Below, piece by piece: positions 1 to 6,596 of a stretch of 33,981 nt of DNA. Position numbers and translations under genes: made by a program. The stretch is from Pantoea stewartii subsp. stewartii (lineage in GTDB: Bacteria > Pseudomonadota > Gammaproteobacteria > Enterobacterales > Enterobacteriaceae), in the NCBI RefSeq assembly GCF_008801695.1, contig NZ_VZPF01000058.1, positions 1 through 33,981 of the forward strand, read 5' to 3'. Each line of letters begins with the position of its first letter. The stretch's first letter is position 1. The notes under the pieces are model-generated. The model saw only the letters and a list, made by a program, of their open reading frames with translations. It did not search any database and was not told where the DNA came from.

Positions 1-304
1 AGTTAATGCCTTCCAGCAGCATGGACAGCTGCGCAGGCGTCAGGTGGATTTTGCCGTCACGGGTCACCGGCCAGACGAAGCGGCCACGTTCCAGCCTTTT
101 GGTAAACATGCACAGGCCGTCCCGGTCGGCCCACAGTACCTTTATCATGTCGCCGCGCCGGCCGCGGAAGATGAACAGATGCCCGCTGAACGGGTCGGCG
201 CGCAGCGTGTTCTGCACCTTCGCCGCCAGCCCGTTGAAGCTGCAGCGCATGTCTGTCACGCCTGCAACCAGCCAAATGCGTGCGCCTGCCGGAAAACTAA
301 TCAT
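1..304 (-). CDS. tnpB: IS66-family accessory protein TnpB (partial, 3' end outside window)
   Basis: About 101 codons read from the ATG at 302-304 leftwards off the edge. The translation has the family hallmarks: WLVAGVTDMR near the N-terminus, NGLAAKVQ, then DPFSGHLFIFRGRRGDMIKVL and a C-terminal run on GRFVWP. TnpB (PF05717) is required for transposition of IS66-type elements that carry it; its biochemical role is poorly known. The start codon overlaps the tnpA stop (ATGA), which suggests translational coupling. The product is incomplete only because the window ends. Confidence 0.93.
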   Translation of the reverse strand, partial: MISFPAGARIWLVAGVTDMRCSFNGLAAKVQNTLRADPFSGHLFIFRGRRGDMIKVLWADRDGLCMFTKRLERGRFVWPVTRDGKIHLTPAQLSMLLEGIN

Positions 305-936
305 GGTTCACCCTCCCGGAGTTCACTGACCAGTGCGCGTAGTAACTCTGGGGTCAGTGGCCCGGTCAGGCTCAGGCTGCCGCCCGGCAGTGTCAGCTTG
401 CAACTGATGACTGGTGGCAGGTCTGCTGATACGGCTCCGCTGTGCCTCAGGGGCGGCGAAAGCGGCTCCACGGTGACCGGAATGAGTGTGGCTCTGATGG
501 CAGGGTCCAGCAGTCCCTGGCGATGCAGGTTCCGCCAGTTAAACACCAGGTTATCGTTAACACCATGCTCCCGCGCCAGTTCTGCCACACAGGCCCCCGG
601 CAGCAGGCTCAGCTCCGCCATGCGGATTTTGAACTCCAGAGGCCAGTCAGGGCGGCGTTTTCTGACAGGCAGGTTTGTTTCAAGATTGAAGGCGTAAAGC
701 TCCTCCTCAAGGCGCTCAGGCGTGTATTCCTCCGGCAACGGCCAGTTAATACCCGTGCGGCGAAAACGCTTGAACATTTTATGCGTAGCGGAAGAACTGA
801 CGTTTAGTTGCTCTGCAATTTCACGGTAAGTCAGGGCGTCGTTAAATCGCAGGCTGAGTGCAGTGATGATCCAGGGTCTGCTGATGTAAGGCGTGTTTCT
901 GTCCACGGTAGTGTCCATGTTCGCGAAAGTGTCCAT
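301..936 (-). CDS. tnpA: IS66-family TnpA with N-terminal IS21-like HTH extension
   Basis: About 211 residues from the ATG at 934-936; a GTG at 946-948 and an ATG at 916-918 are alternative starts, and none has a strong ribosome site. The C-terminal part is a normal IS66 TnpA: WPLEFKIRMAELSLLPG, then a helix-turn-helix around ACVAELAREHGVNDNLVFNW, then a variable tail. Ahead of it lie about 80 extra residues with a second helix-turn-helix (YREIAEQLNVSSSATHKMF) followed by GINWPLPEEYTPERLEEELY. That block resembles the N-terminus of IS21-type IstA transposases (typically ...WPLP...LE..LF). Typical IS66 TnpA proteins are nearer 130 residues. TnpA is an accessory protein; the DDE transposase is TnpC. 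Confidence 0.85.
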   Translation of the reverse strand: MDTFANMDTTVDRNTPYISRPWIITALSLRFNDALTYREIAEQLNVSSSATHKMFKRFRRTGINWPLPEEYTPERLEEELYAFNLETNLPVRKRRPDWPLEFKIRMAELSLLPGACVAELAREHGVNDNLVFNWRNLHRQGLLDPAIRATLIPVTVEPLSPPLRHSGAVSADLPPVISCKLTLPGGSLSLTGPLTPELLRALVSELREGEP

Positions 937-963
937 GGTAGGAAACACGGGCGAAAATAAAAG

Positions 964-985
964 ACGGTCTGGATGAGACGCTTAC
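964..985 (-). repeat. IS66 terminal inverted repeat (tnpA side)
   Basis: Read on the minus strand this begins GTAAGCGTC and continues CATCCAGACCGT. It matches 20 of 22 bases of the element end that starts at 33855. This sets the IS boundary at base 985. Confidence 0.85.
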
Positions 986-1684
986 CATATGACAGCAGAT
1001 CGCCTTGCTCGAATTGCAATGACCGAACTTCGTAAAACACCCAAGCTGATGCAGTGCGATCAGATGTCGTTTCTTGGAGCAATCATGCAGTGTGCTCAGC
1101 TTGGACTTGAGCCAGGTGGCGCGCTTGGTCATGCGTACCTACTGCCTTTTGACAAAAGGCAAAAGCAGGGCAACCAGTGGGTCACTGTAGCTACAGAAAC
1201 ACAGTTGATTATTGGCTATCGGGGCATGATAGACCTTGCCCGTCGCTCAGGTCAGATTGTCAGCCTTTCTGCTCGCGCCGTATATGAAAATGACCAGTTC
1301 AGCTATGCCTACGGGCTGGAAGAAAAGCTTGAGCACATCCCAAATGAAGACGGAAATCCCGGCGCGCTGACTCATGTATACGCTGTTGCCAGACTGAAAG
1401 ATGGCGGAGTTCAGTTTGAAGTTATGAGCAAGGCAGCGGTTGATCGTGTTCGCGCATTAAGCAAGTCAAGCGACAAGGGGCCTTGGGTTGACCATTACGA
1501 AGAGATGGCAAAAAAGACAGCCATTCGCCGCTTGTTCAAATACCTTCCGGTCAGCATTGAGTTGCAGCGTGCTGTAACGCTTGATGAAAAGGCTGATGCC
1601 GATTTGCCGCAAGACAATGCATCCATCATTACCGGTGAGTATGAGGTGATGCCTGACGAACCTCAGCCAACACCCGAGGAATAG
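986..1684 (+). pseudogene. recT: recT recombinase, 5' end removed by IS66
   Basis: The frame from the IS junction encodes a RecT-type single-strand annealing protein of about 231 residues. Recognisable RecT blocks are SFLGAIMQCAQLGLEPG, GHAYLLPF, QLIIGYRGMIDLARRSGQI, THVYAVARLKDGG, PWVDHYEEMAKKTAIRRLFK and LPVSIELQRAV. E. coli RecT is 269 residues, and this frame aligns from about its residue 50, so roughly 50 N-terminal residues are missing. The ATG at 989 is an internal Met (MTADR against MTAER in RecT), not the native start. No recE or exo partner is visible. A shortened protein could be made only if a promoter in the IS end reads into it; loss of function is more likely. Confidence 0.88.
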
Positions 1685-1686
1685 CC

Positions 1687-1872
1687 ATGCACACCCCTTA
1701 CAGTCCAATGAAAGTCGGGAGCGTTACGCTCCCTTTTTTATGGCAGCGCAAAGCATGGTTGCTACCTGATAACACGCTGACAACCAATCCCATTAAGGCT
1801 CAATTAGCAGCCGAGCGGCAGGATAGAAAGCTAAAGCTCCTGGTGGCGGCGCTTAGCTTAACAGCTGCCTGA
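1687..1872 (+). CDS. small prophage ORF containing a terminator-like hairpin
   Basis: A 61-codon frame starts 3 bases after the recT stop. Its product begins MHTPYSPMKVGSVTLPF and includes FLWQRKAWLLPDNTLTTNP and a hydrophobic C-terminus. I do not assign a function. A perfect hairpin with a T tract (1717-1739) lies inside the frame and codes for the residues around GSVTLPF. Either the hairpin ends the recT transcript and the frame is not translated, or transcription is antiterminated, as expected for a PL operon. Confidence 0.4.
   Translation: MHTPYSPMKVGSVTLPFLWQRKAWLLPDNTLTTNPIKAQLAAERQDRKLKLLVAALSLTAA
1717..1739 (+). terminator. intrinsic terminator after recT
   Basis: GGGAGCG, a 3-base loop TTA, CGCTCCC, then six T. 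The stem is a perfect 7 bp and GC-rich. It lies 33 bases past the recT stop and inside the small frame 1687-1872. Confidence 0.75.
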
Positions 1873-1886
1873 CCGGACACACTCCC

Positions 1887-2099
1887 ATGCAAACACTTCA
1901 CCGCAGGCAATGCCGCATACCGGCATATCGCCTCAACATTTTCATGTTCATCGTATTAGCCGATGAGCAAAAAGCCATGGTTACCAACGTCAGGCACCTT
2001 GCCAATAAGGTGCTTTGTTACATCAAAGATAAGCAAGAGTCATTCGATAACGATGAGCTTGTCGTGGTGTCTGTAGCGGATTCAGGAGAAGGGAAATGA
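1887..2099 (+). CDS. small prophage protein of unknown function
   Basis: Up to 70 codons. In-frame ATGs at 1944 and 1977 are equally plausible starts, and the one at 1887 has no evident ribosome site. The conserved-looking part is the last 40 residues, VRHLANKVLCYIKDKQ followed by an acidic stretch and VVVSVADSG. The stop overlaps the next start by ATGA, which ties it to the downstream accessory operon. I recognise no family. Confidence 0.5.
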   Translation: MQTLHRRQCRIPAYRLNIFMFIVLADEQKAMVTNVRHLANKVLCYIKDKQESFDNDELVVVSVADSGEGK

Positions 2100-2449
2100 G
2101 CGAAGTTAAACGTCATTCAGTCACTGGTTATGGCCGACAGGACATTAACTATAACGACCCTGAAGGCGAGTTTGTGTATTACGAAGACTACGCCGCATTG
2201 CAGCAGAAGATGGATGCGCTTGTTGGCGGCTTCGAGGAGGCTATAAGGCATAAGGATAGGCTTGCAGTAGAGCTGGATGCGGCAAATGAAAAACTTTCGC
2301 GTTACTCAATGTCTGCTGGTCAGGCTGACCAGTTCGCGGCAGAAGCCAAGTCTGTGCGCATAGCATTAGGGTTCGCAGAAGATGCTCAGGATGTGGCACC
2401 CATCGACCTGCTGGAAAAGATTGCTGGGCTGCGGGCGGGTGCCAAATGA
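2096..2449 (+). CDS. Ead/Ea22-like phage accessory protein
   Basis: 117 residues. The middle is a predicted coiled coil that begins DYAALQQKMDAL and runs through AVELDAANEKL. The C-terminus contains DLLEKIAGLRA. This layout, an N-terminal phage-specific tag followed by the AALQQK..AL helix, is common in the Ead/Ea22-like proteins of lambdoid phage accessory regions, whose function is unknown. It overlaps its neighbours by ATGA at both ends, so it is one cistron of a tightly packed operon. Confidence 0.65.
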   Translation: MSEVKRHSVTGYGRQDINYNDPEGEFVYYEDYAALQQKMDALVGGFEEAIRHKDRLAVELDAANEKLSRYSMSAGQADQFAAEAKSVRIALGFAEDAQDVAPIDLLEKIAGLRAGAK

Positions 2450-3180
2450 AAGAGCGCCCAATCATCTTAAATGCCGAAATGGTTCATGCAGTTCTGGCCA
2501 GCAGGAAGACGCAGATGCGCCGGATCATGAAGGTACAGCCTTCCGAACATTTCAACCCGATGAATATGGCACTGGAAACTGATTATACAGCTCGCTGGTA
2601 CACGCCCGGCGTGGTCGATAAGCACGGATACCTTCAGCCAGCGAAAAAACAGGTGTTTGGTGTTGCCGGCGAGGATGAGGGATATATCTGCCCGTTCGGT
2701 GCATTAGGTGATCGCCTGTGGGTGCGTGAGGCGTGGATGCCTGATGCGCCGCGTGATGGAACATGGGCTGACGTGGAGTTCTATGGCTGTAAAGGCTCTC
2801 CACTAAGCATGATTCCTAAGCGCTTCCGTAAACCAGAGCATTGCATTCACCGCGCTTCTTGGAACGGTAGCGAAATGGTTGGCTGGACTCCATCAATCCA
2901 CATGCCGCGCTGGGCTTCCCGCATAACGCTGGAGATTACCGGCGTTCGTGTGGAGCGGCTGCAGGATATTAGCCAGGAAGATGCACACTCCGAAGGTTTG
3001 GAGCTTACCGGATGGCGGCCAACATATAACGATCCTGATAGTGGCGGCGAAGTTATGACTCCATATGACAACTTCGCTGAGTTGTGGGAATCCATCTACG
3101 GCGAGGAAAGCTGGCAGGCTAACCCGTGGGTGTGGGTAATTGACTTTAAGCGTCTCGATAATGCGGATAAGGCGGGTTGA
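2446..3180 (+). CDS. phage ASCH-like / morphogenetic-type protein
   Basis: 244 residues, beginning MKERPIILNAEMVHAVLASRK. It carries blocks typical of a widespread enterobacterial prophage protein often labelled morphogenetic or ASCH-domain protein: LASRKTQMRRI near the N-terminus, GDRLWVREAWMPD in the middle, MPRWASRITLEITGVRVERLQDIS, then WESIYGEESWQANPWVWVIDF at the C-terminus. ASCH domains are related to PUA folds and are thought to bind RNA or modified nucleotides. The role here is unproven, and the position in the left accessory region argues against a structural job. The start overlaps the previous stop. Confidence 0.75.
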   Translation: MKERPIILNAEMVHAVLASRKTQMRRIMKVQPSEHFNPMNMALETDYTARWYTPGVVDKHGYLQPAKKQVFGVAGEDEGYICPFGALGDRLWVREAWMPDAPRDGTWADVEFYGCKGSPLSMIPKRFRKPEHCIHRASWNGSEMVGWTPSIHMPRWASRITLEITGVRVERLQDISQEDAHSEGLELTGWRPTYNDPDSGGEVMTPYDNFAELWESIYGEESWQANPWVWVIDFKRLDNADKAG

Positions 3181-3181
3181 T

Positions 3182-3343
3182 ATGCGAAAAATGGCAATGT
3201 GGTCTGCGATGAGCATATTGGCAGCCGCGAAATTACAGAACCAGCTGGCGTTCGGTATCGCCGGTAATTCATATCCGGTTAATAACAAGCGCGGTTATGC
3301 CGCTCAGCAAAAACGTGCAGCGCAGAAGCGGAGGCGCAAATGA
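3182..3343 (+). CDS. small basic prophage protein
   Basis: 53 residues starting 1 base after the previous stop (TGATATG). The N-terminal half is hydrophobic/helical (MWSAMSILAAAKLQNQ) and the C-terminus is strongly basic (KRAAQKRRRK). The stop overlaps the next start by ATGA. Function unknown; the basic tail would suit nucleic-acid or membrane-surface contact, which is inference only. Confidence 0.6.
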   Translation: MRKMAMWSAMSILAAAKLQNQLAFGIAGNSYPVNNKRGYAAQQKRAAQKRRRK

Positions 3344-3546
3344 GTAACAAACAAGTTCGTGTTGAAGTATGCCATAACATTAACGGCAGCCTGTCGCTGT
3401 GCATTTGTGACAATAGCGGCGGATACAGAATATCAGGCGCAAAAATAGGCGGGTGCGAAACGCTGAAGGTTTTCACTGTTGATGCAGATGAATTGATTGA
3501 GGCGATTCAAAATCACTCTTTCGAGGTCACCAACCATGACAACTAA
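3340..3546 (+). CDS. small prophage protein of unknown function
   Basis: 68 residues, beginning MSNKQVRVEVCHNINGSLSL, followed by SGGYRISGAKIGG and an acidic C-terminal helix (DADELIEAIQNH). It looks like a compact alpha/beta fold. Both ends overlap neighbouring genes: ATGA at the start, and 11 bases at the end with the gene beginning at 3536. No function assigned. Confidence 0.6.
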   Translation: MSNKQVRVEVCHNINGSLSLCICDNSGGYRISGAKIGGCETLKVFTVDADELIEAIQNHSFEVTNHDN

Positions 3547-3591
3547 TTCCCCCAATCCAGTAACGGAGCGAGAATTTTTCGTTTTGAGCGT

Positions 3592-3764
3592 GGCTTTGTT
3601 GAATAATAGGTAATCATTCTGTTTTGTCTGCACTGTTTTGGTAGAAAACGCTGATGCCAGACAGAACACCGTCATACGCAAGCATGTAACGCATTGATTT
3701 TATGTTATCTGAAACAACCGTTTTCATAGTACCACAGCATAAAATCCATTTATTCAACAAAGCC
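3592..3764. mobile_element. 173-bp MITE with IS903/IS5-type ends
   Basis: The element has perfect 15-bp terminal inverted repeats, GGCTTTGTTGAATAA at 3592-3606 and its complement at 3750-3764. This is the terminal sequence of IS903-group (IS5 family) elements. It is flanked by a 9-bp direct repeat, TTTGAGCGT, at 3583-3591 and 3765-3773, the duplication length known for IS903. There is no room for a transposase. The interior holds two further inverted repeats (TGTTTTGTCTG with CAGACAGAACA at 3620-3668, and GATTTTATG with CATAAAATC at 3696-3746), so each half can fold. It must rely on a transposase supplied elsewhere. Confidence 0.92.
3614..3727 (-). CDS. 37-codon reading frame inside the MITE
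   Basis: An ATG on the minus strand at 3725-3727 opens 37 codons that fill most of the MITE interior. The product begins MKTVVSDNIKSMRYMLAYDG and ends with FYQNSADKTE. The ribosome site is weak. The frame has no stops for two thirds of the element and gives a plausible mixed composition, but a run this short can arise by chance. It could be a fragment of a host gene captured between IS903 ends. I recognise no family. Confidence 0.25.
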   Translation of the reverse strand: MKTVVSDNIKSMRYMLAYDGVLSGISVFYQNSADKTE

Positions 3765-4108
3765 TTTGAGCGTTAAACATACGGCGCGGAGCGACAGTTT
3801 TATAACCCTCTGGGCTGCTGAAGATAGCGGGTACAGGGGTCGGGTTGAAACTGCTGGGCGATACCCAGAGTCAAGAATTCGAGGTCATCTTGAATATTAC
3901 AATCAGGGCTGCGACAGCATTGTCGTTCCCTGTGATGTGGTTGAAAGGCTTTCGACGCCAGTTCCCAAAGGTTTCTTTGATGGCGACTTCGGTAATTGGG
4001 TGAAAAACAATCGTAATAACTGGCAGGTGTTAATCGCCAGTGCAATTGAAAACCCTAAGCACCAACCAAAACCAGTCTATCGCGGCGCTAAACGCAGGGA
4101 GTATGAAG

Positions 4109-4615
4109 ATGCTTAATTCCCCCAATCCAGTTGATGGTGATGTGCAGGCGCTGATTGCAGATTGCCAGCATGACATTTCAAGTATCAACAGGGAAATTGA
4201 TAGGTATTCTCAACTTCCTCATGCCATTCCAGAAACTTTGGTATCGCTGAGAAGCCAATTAAAGCGTCAGCAAATAGCACTCGCAGCGCTTACGGCTGAG
4301 CCTGTTGCATATGCTCATACGAAGGTGATAAATGATTTATTAGATAAGCGCCGTTGCTGCGGAACTGTTTGGATTAAAAGCGATGATGAGTCAAGTGTTG
4401 AACCTCTTCACGCACTCTATACCACCCCACCCGCTCAGCTTTTGCGCCCGGTGGAGTTGCCAGAGGCCAAAGATAAAAGCCAGGGCTGGAAAATCGACCC
4501 TGACTACCTTTCCCGAATCGCTGAGCATATTGGCGATAGCGAAGAGCACGGTGCACCTCCCTGTCTTGAGCATATCGAGGCTGTTCTGTTGGCTGTCAAA
4601 GAGGTGAAATCATGA
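4109..4615 (+). CDS. Ead/Ea22-like phage accessory protein
   Basis: 168 residues from the ATG at 4109, placed about 8 bases after AGGGAG; the ATG at 4103 sits too close to that site. An N-terminal helix and coil (DVQALIADCQHDISSINREI, then LRSQLKRQQIALAAL) leads into AEPVAYAH, a linker seen in many lambdoid accessory proteins. The rest includes LHALYTTPPAQ and a C-terminal helix ending KEVKS. It begins with the same SPNPV tag as the split gene upstream, encoded by an 18-bp direct repeat (3544-3561 and 4114-4131). Function unknown. Confidence 0.65.
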   Translation: MLNSPNPVDGDVQALIADCQHDISSINREIDRYSQLPHAIPETLVSLRSQLKRQQIALAALTAEPVAYAHTKVINDLLDKRRCCGTVWIKSDDESSVEPLHALYTTPPAQLLRPVELPEAKDKSQGWKIDPDYLSRIAEHIGDSEEHGAPPCLEHIEAVLLAVKEVKS

Positions 4616-4896
4616 AGTTCAGAAAAAAGCCAGTTGTCATTGATGCAATACAGTGGACTGGTTCAAACATAGATGACGTCGTTAAGTTTTGCAGTGGAGA
4701 TGCAACCTACGAGTTAATGGCCAGAGGAAATGCGGAGCTAGTTATATCAACGCTGGAAGATGGCGAAGGTACGGCGCGCCACGTTGCGTCGAAAGGTGAC
4801 TGGATTATCAAAGGTGTAAAAGGCGAGCACTACCCGTGTAAGCCGGAAATATTTGATGAAACCTACGAGCCTGTAACCGACGAGGTGAAATCATGA
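4612..4896 (+). CDS. phage PGDYG-like protein
   Basis: 94 residues. It begins MKFRKKPVVIDAIQWTGSN and carries GDWIIKGVKGEHYPCKPEIF near the end, the hallmark of a small protein common in tailed phages and prophages (PGDYG-type). Function unknown. It overlaps both neighbours by ATGA. Its C-terminus, DEVKS, is encoded by the same 15-bp sequence that ends the previous gene (4601-4615 and 4882-4896), and that sequence also supplies the ribosome site GAGGTG for the next start. Confidence 0.72.
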   Translation: MKFRKKPVVIDAIQWTGSNIDDVVKFCSGDATYELMARGNAELVISTLEDGEGTARHVASKGDWIIKGVKGEHYPCKPEIFDETYEPVTDEVKS

Positions 4897-5222
4897 TTAA
4901 GTTGCCAGATGAGTCAAGCCCAGAAGATTTGCGTGAAATCGCTGAATATAGTTTAGGGATAAAGCTTGACGACCGTGAGCCAGAGATTGCACATGCAGTA
5001 TGGCTTTACTGCCGTGCCGAAGTCCAGCGCCTTAACGCCACCGCACAGCCTGTAAGCGAGGGTTGCAAGTGGACTTATGATGATGACGGATACTGGGACT
5101 CTGCCTGTGGTAGCTCATGGGTATTTAACGATGGCGGCCCTGTCGAAAACGAATGTAATTTCTGCCAAAAATGCGGTGGTAAAGTCATGCTGCCAGCAGC
5201 CCCGGAAGGTCAGGATGATTAG
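4893..5222 (+). CDS. prophage protein with Cys-rich (zinc-ribbon-like) C-terminus
   Basis: 109 residues. The N-terminal half is helical and acidic (LREIAEYSLGIKLDDREPEI). The C-terminal half contains CKWTYDDDGYWDSACGSSW and then CNFCQKCGG, six cysteines arranged like a small zinc-binding fold. This type of domain is frequent in lambdoid accessory-region proteins. Function unknown. It starts in an ATGA overlap, and the next gene starts 8 bases before its stop. Confidence 0.65.
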   Translation: MIKLPDESSPEDLREIAEYSLGIKLDDREPEIAHAVWLYCRAEVQRLNATAQPVSEGCKWTYDDDGYWDSACGSSWVFNDGGPVENECNFCQKCGGKVMLPAAPEGQDD

Positions 5223-5454
5223 TGATGAGATGTTGAATAAATTTATCGAAAACCCATCCGATTACGGACCAGCAGTTATTGCTATGGCAAAAGAGCTTCA
5301 GGCTTATCGGCAGGAATTTAGTGAGCCATTCTGCTTTACCGATATCGCAGGAGTTGAACTTTGTCTGCAAGGAACTTCGTTCGAGGCTTGGCCTCAAATA
5401 GATGCAGTTATTGACAGCATCCCACTCTACCGAAAACCAACCATCCCCGAATAA
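5215..5454 (+). CDS. small prophage protein of unknown function
   Basis: 79 residues from the ATG at 5215, overlapping the preceding stop. AGGTCAGG just upstream (5207-5214) can serve as ribosome site. The N-terminus (DEMLNKFIENPSDYGPAVIA, then MAKELQAYRQ) is helical and resembles the short leader module found on many phage accessory proteins. A strong terminator follows 2 bases after the stop, so it is the last gene of this cluster. Confidence 0.6.
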   Translation: MISDEMLNKFIENPSDYGPAVIAMAKELQAYRQEFSEPFCFTDIAGVELCLQGTSFEAWPQIDAVIDSIPLYRKPTIPE

Positions 5455-5456
5455 CC

Positions 5457-5479
5457 AACCTGCTCCGGCAGGTTTTTTT
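5457..5479 (+). terminator. intrinsic terminator in the prophage accessory operon
   Basis: AACCTGC, loop TCCG, GCAGGTT, then further T. The stem is 7 bp and perfect, and the T tract (5473-5479) begins within it. It follows the gene ending at 5454 and precedes a new gene with its own AGGAG site. Read-through by phage antitermination would be needed to reach xis and int from PL. Confidence 0.85.
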
Positions 5480-5504
5480 ACGACTTCATTCAGGAGTAAC
5501 CACT

Positions 5505-5714
5505 ATGTCCGCAGATATTCTCGACGAAGCTGCCGAACACACACAGCACATGATTGACCTGGCATTAGCCAACCGAAGCAAGCCTCAGATGCAATTCACC
5601 GGCACCTGCTATTACTGCGAAGAGAAGGTATTGACCGGATTCTTTTGCTCGCCAGAGTGCTGTCAGGACTATGAGAAGGTTGAGCGCGCTAATAAGCAGA
5701 GGAGAGTGGCATGA
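5505..5714 (+). CDS. small zinc-ribbon phage protein
   Basis: 69 residues with a good AGGAG ribosome site upstream. An N-terminal helix (ILDEAAEHTQHMIDLALANR) is followed by a four-cysteine motif, GTCYYCEE then FFCSPECCQDYEK, typical of the small Cys2-Cys2 zinc-finger proteins (DUF2116-like or DksA/TraR-like fingers) in prophages. The C-terminus is basic (KQRRVA). A DNA- or polymerase-binding role is possible but not shown. It overlaps the next gene by ATGA. Confidence 0.7.
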   Translation: MSADILDEAAEHTQHMIDLALANRSKPQMQFTGTCYYCEEKVLTGFFCSPECCQDYEKVERANKQRRVA

Positions 5715-6253
5715 CATTACTTGAACGGTTAGTGCAGGAATTACCAAAACTTGGCGGCTGGCCTAGCGACCGAACCGTAGCCTCAAATGGGCTTAATGGC
5801 TCTGTAACTTTCCATTCCAAAGGTCGAGCGCCTTTTGTTATGGCTGGGTTACATTTCAGCGGTACAGGTTGCGTTTCTTACGAGGAATACGAAGCAGCCC
5901 TTGCAGCATCAAAGCAGCCTGAATGGAATGGTGAAGGACTACCGCCGGTTGGATGTGAGTGCGAAGCGCTTTACGATTCCTGTGATAAAGCATGGTTTCG
6001 CGCCAGAATTATTGCACATGACGATAAGCGCATTATTGGACGATGGCTTGAGGGATCGAAAGCAGACCAGCTACTTGATTACCCGGTTATAGATAGTTTC
6101 CGACCAATCCTCACAGAAGCAGAGCGCAAGCGTGAGGAGGCAAAGAATGTTATCGCTGAGCTTTGCCGATCATCTGCCAGTAATGGACACAGCGCGGACT
6201 TGATTTACGATGCAATCGCCGCTGGAAAAATCCCCCACATCGCCCTGAATTAA
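5711..6253 (+). CDS. phage accessory protein of unknown function
   Basis: 180 residues. A central block, WNGEGLPPVGCECE, then AWFRARIIAHDDKRIIGRW and SFRPILTEAERKREEAK, is common to accessory proteins of lambdoid prophages in Enterobacter and relatives. The C-terminus (IAELCRSSASNGHSADLIYD, then AIAAGKIPHI) is a separate helical module also seen alone at the ends of other phage proteins. The protein appears to be assembled from shuffled modules. Function unknown. Confidence 0.68.
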   Translation: MTLLERLVQELPKLGGWPSDRTVASNGLNGSVTFHSKGRAPFVMAGLHFSGTGCVSYEEYEAALAASKQPEWNGEGLPPVGCECEALYDSCDKAWFRARIIAHDDKRIIGRWLEGSKADQLLDYPVIDSFRPILTEAERKREEAKNVIAELCRSSASNGHSADLIYDAIAAGKIPHIALN

Positions 6254-6303
6254 CCTCCCAACCGCCCAATTAACCTTAATCGCGCTCTGCGTGAGGAGTT
6301 GTT

Positions 6304-6594
6304 ATGTCAAAAAACTTATTCGTAACCATGCCAGACAATAGCGTTTGGGCCGTACCTGTTGCCATCATTGCGCACAGCCGGGCCTCTCATTACGCCCATG
6401 AATACGGCGGAGATGTAACCAAGAGCCTGCTTGAAGATACATTGCCGCTTTTTGATGCGGACTCATATGAGATTGAAGACTGGGCCGCAAACAATATGAA
6501 CTGGAGCGATGTGGTGGAACACGCTCGGATGATTAAAGATGGCGAAACCGATTATGACGAGGGTTGGTCGAACGGGCATAAAGAAGTGAAGTAG
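6304..6594 (+). CDS. small prophage protein of unknown function
   Basis: 96 residues beginning MSKNLFVTMPDNSVWAVPVA, then IIAHSRASHYAHEYGGD. The C-terminal half is acidic and tryptophan-containing (EDWAANNMNWSDV, DYDEGWSNGH). Such proteins occur near xis in lambdoid prophages, with no known role. A GAGGAG site lies upstream of the ATG. Confidence 0.62.
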   Translation: MSKNLFVTMPDNSVWAVPVAIIAHSRASHYAHEYGGDVTKSLLEDTLPLFDADSYEIEDWAANNMNWSDVVEHARMIKDGETDYDEGWSNGHKEVK

Positions 6595-6596
6595 TT

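Larger units (their letters stand above)
1..985 (-). mobile_element. IS66-family insertion sequence, tnpA-side end (partial)
   Basis: This is the tnpA end of an IS66-family element; the rest lies left of the window. It carries tnpA and the start of tnpB on the minus strand, overlapping by ATGA. The element ends at base 985, where the minus strand begins GTAAGCGTCTCATCCAGACC, the usual type of IS66 terminal repeat. The element tip at the right edge of the window matches it at 20 of 22 terminal positions. Immediately beyond 985 the reading frame of a truncated recT begins, so this insertion, or a deletion starting at it, removed the 5' end of recT. IS66 elements normally make 8-bp target duplications; the partner copy cannot be seen. 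Confidence 0.9.
3536..4116 (+). pseudogene. prophage gene split by an IS903-like MITE
   Basis: The frame starts at the ATG at 3536 (MTTNSPNPVTEREFFVLSV) and runs into a MITE at 3592, where it stops after a few codons. Removing the MITE and one copy of the 9-bp duplication (3592-3773) restores a continuous frame that passes through VLSV-KHTARSDSFITLW and ends at 4116. The ancestral protein would be about 132 residues. It contains GYRGRVETAGRYPESRIRGHLEYY and GDFGNWVKNNRNNW. Function unknown. A TTG at 3766 in the duplicated target could start a shortened product, but I see no ribosome site for it. Confidence 0.8.
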
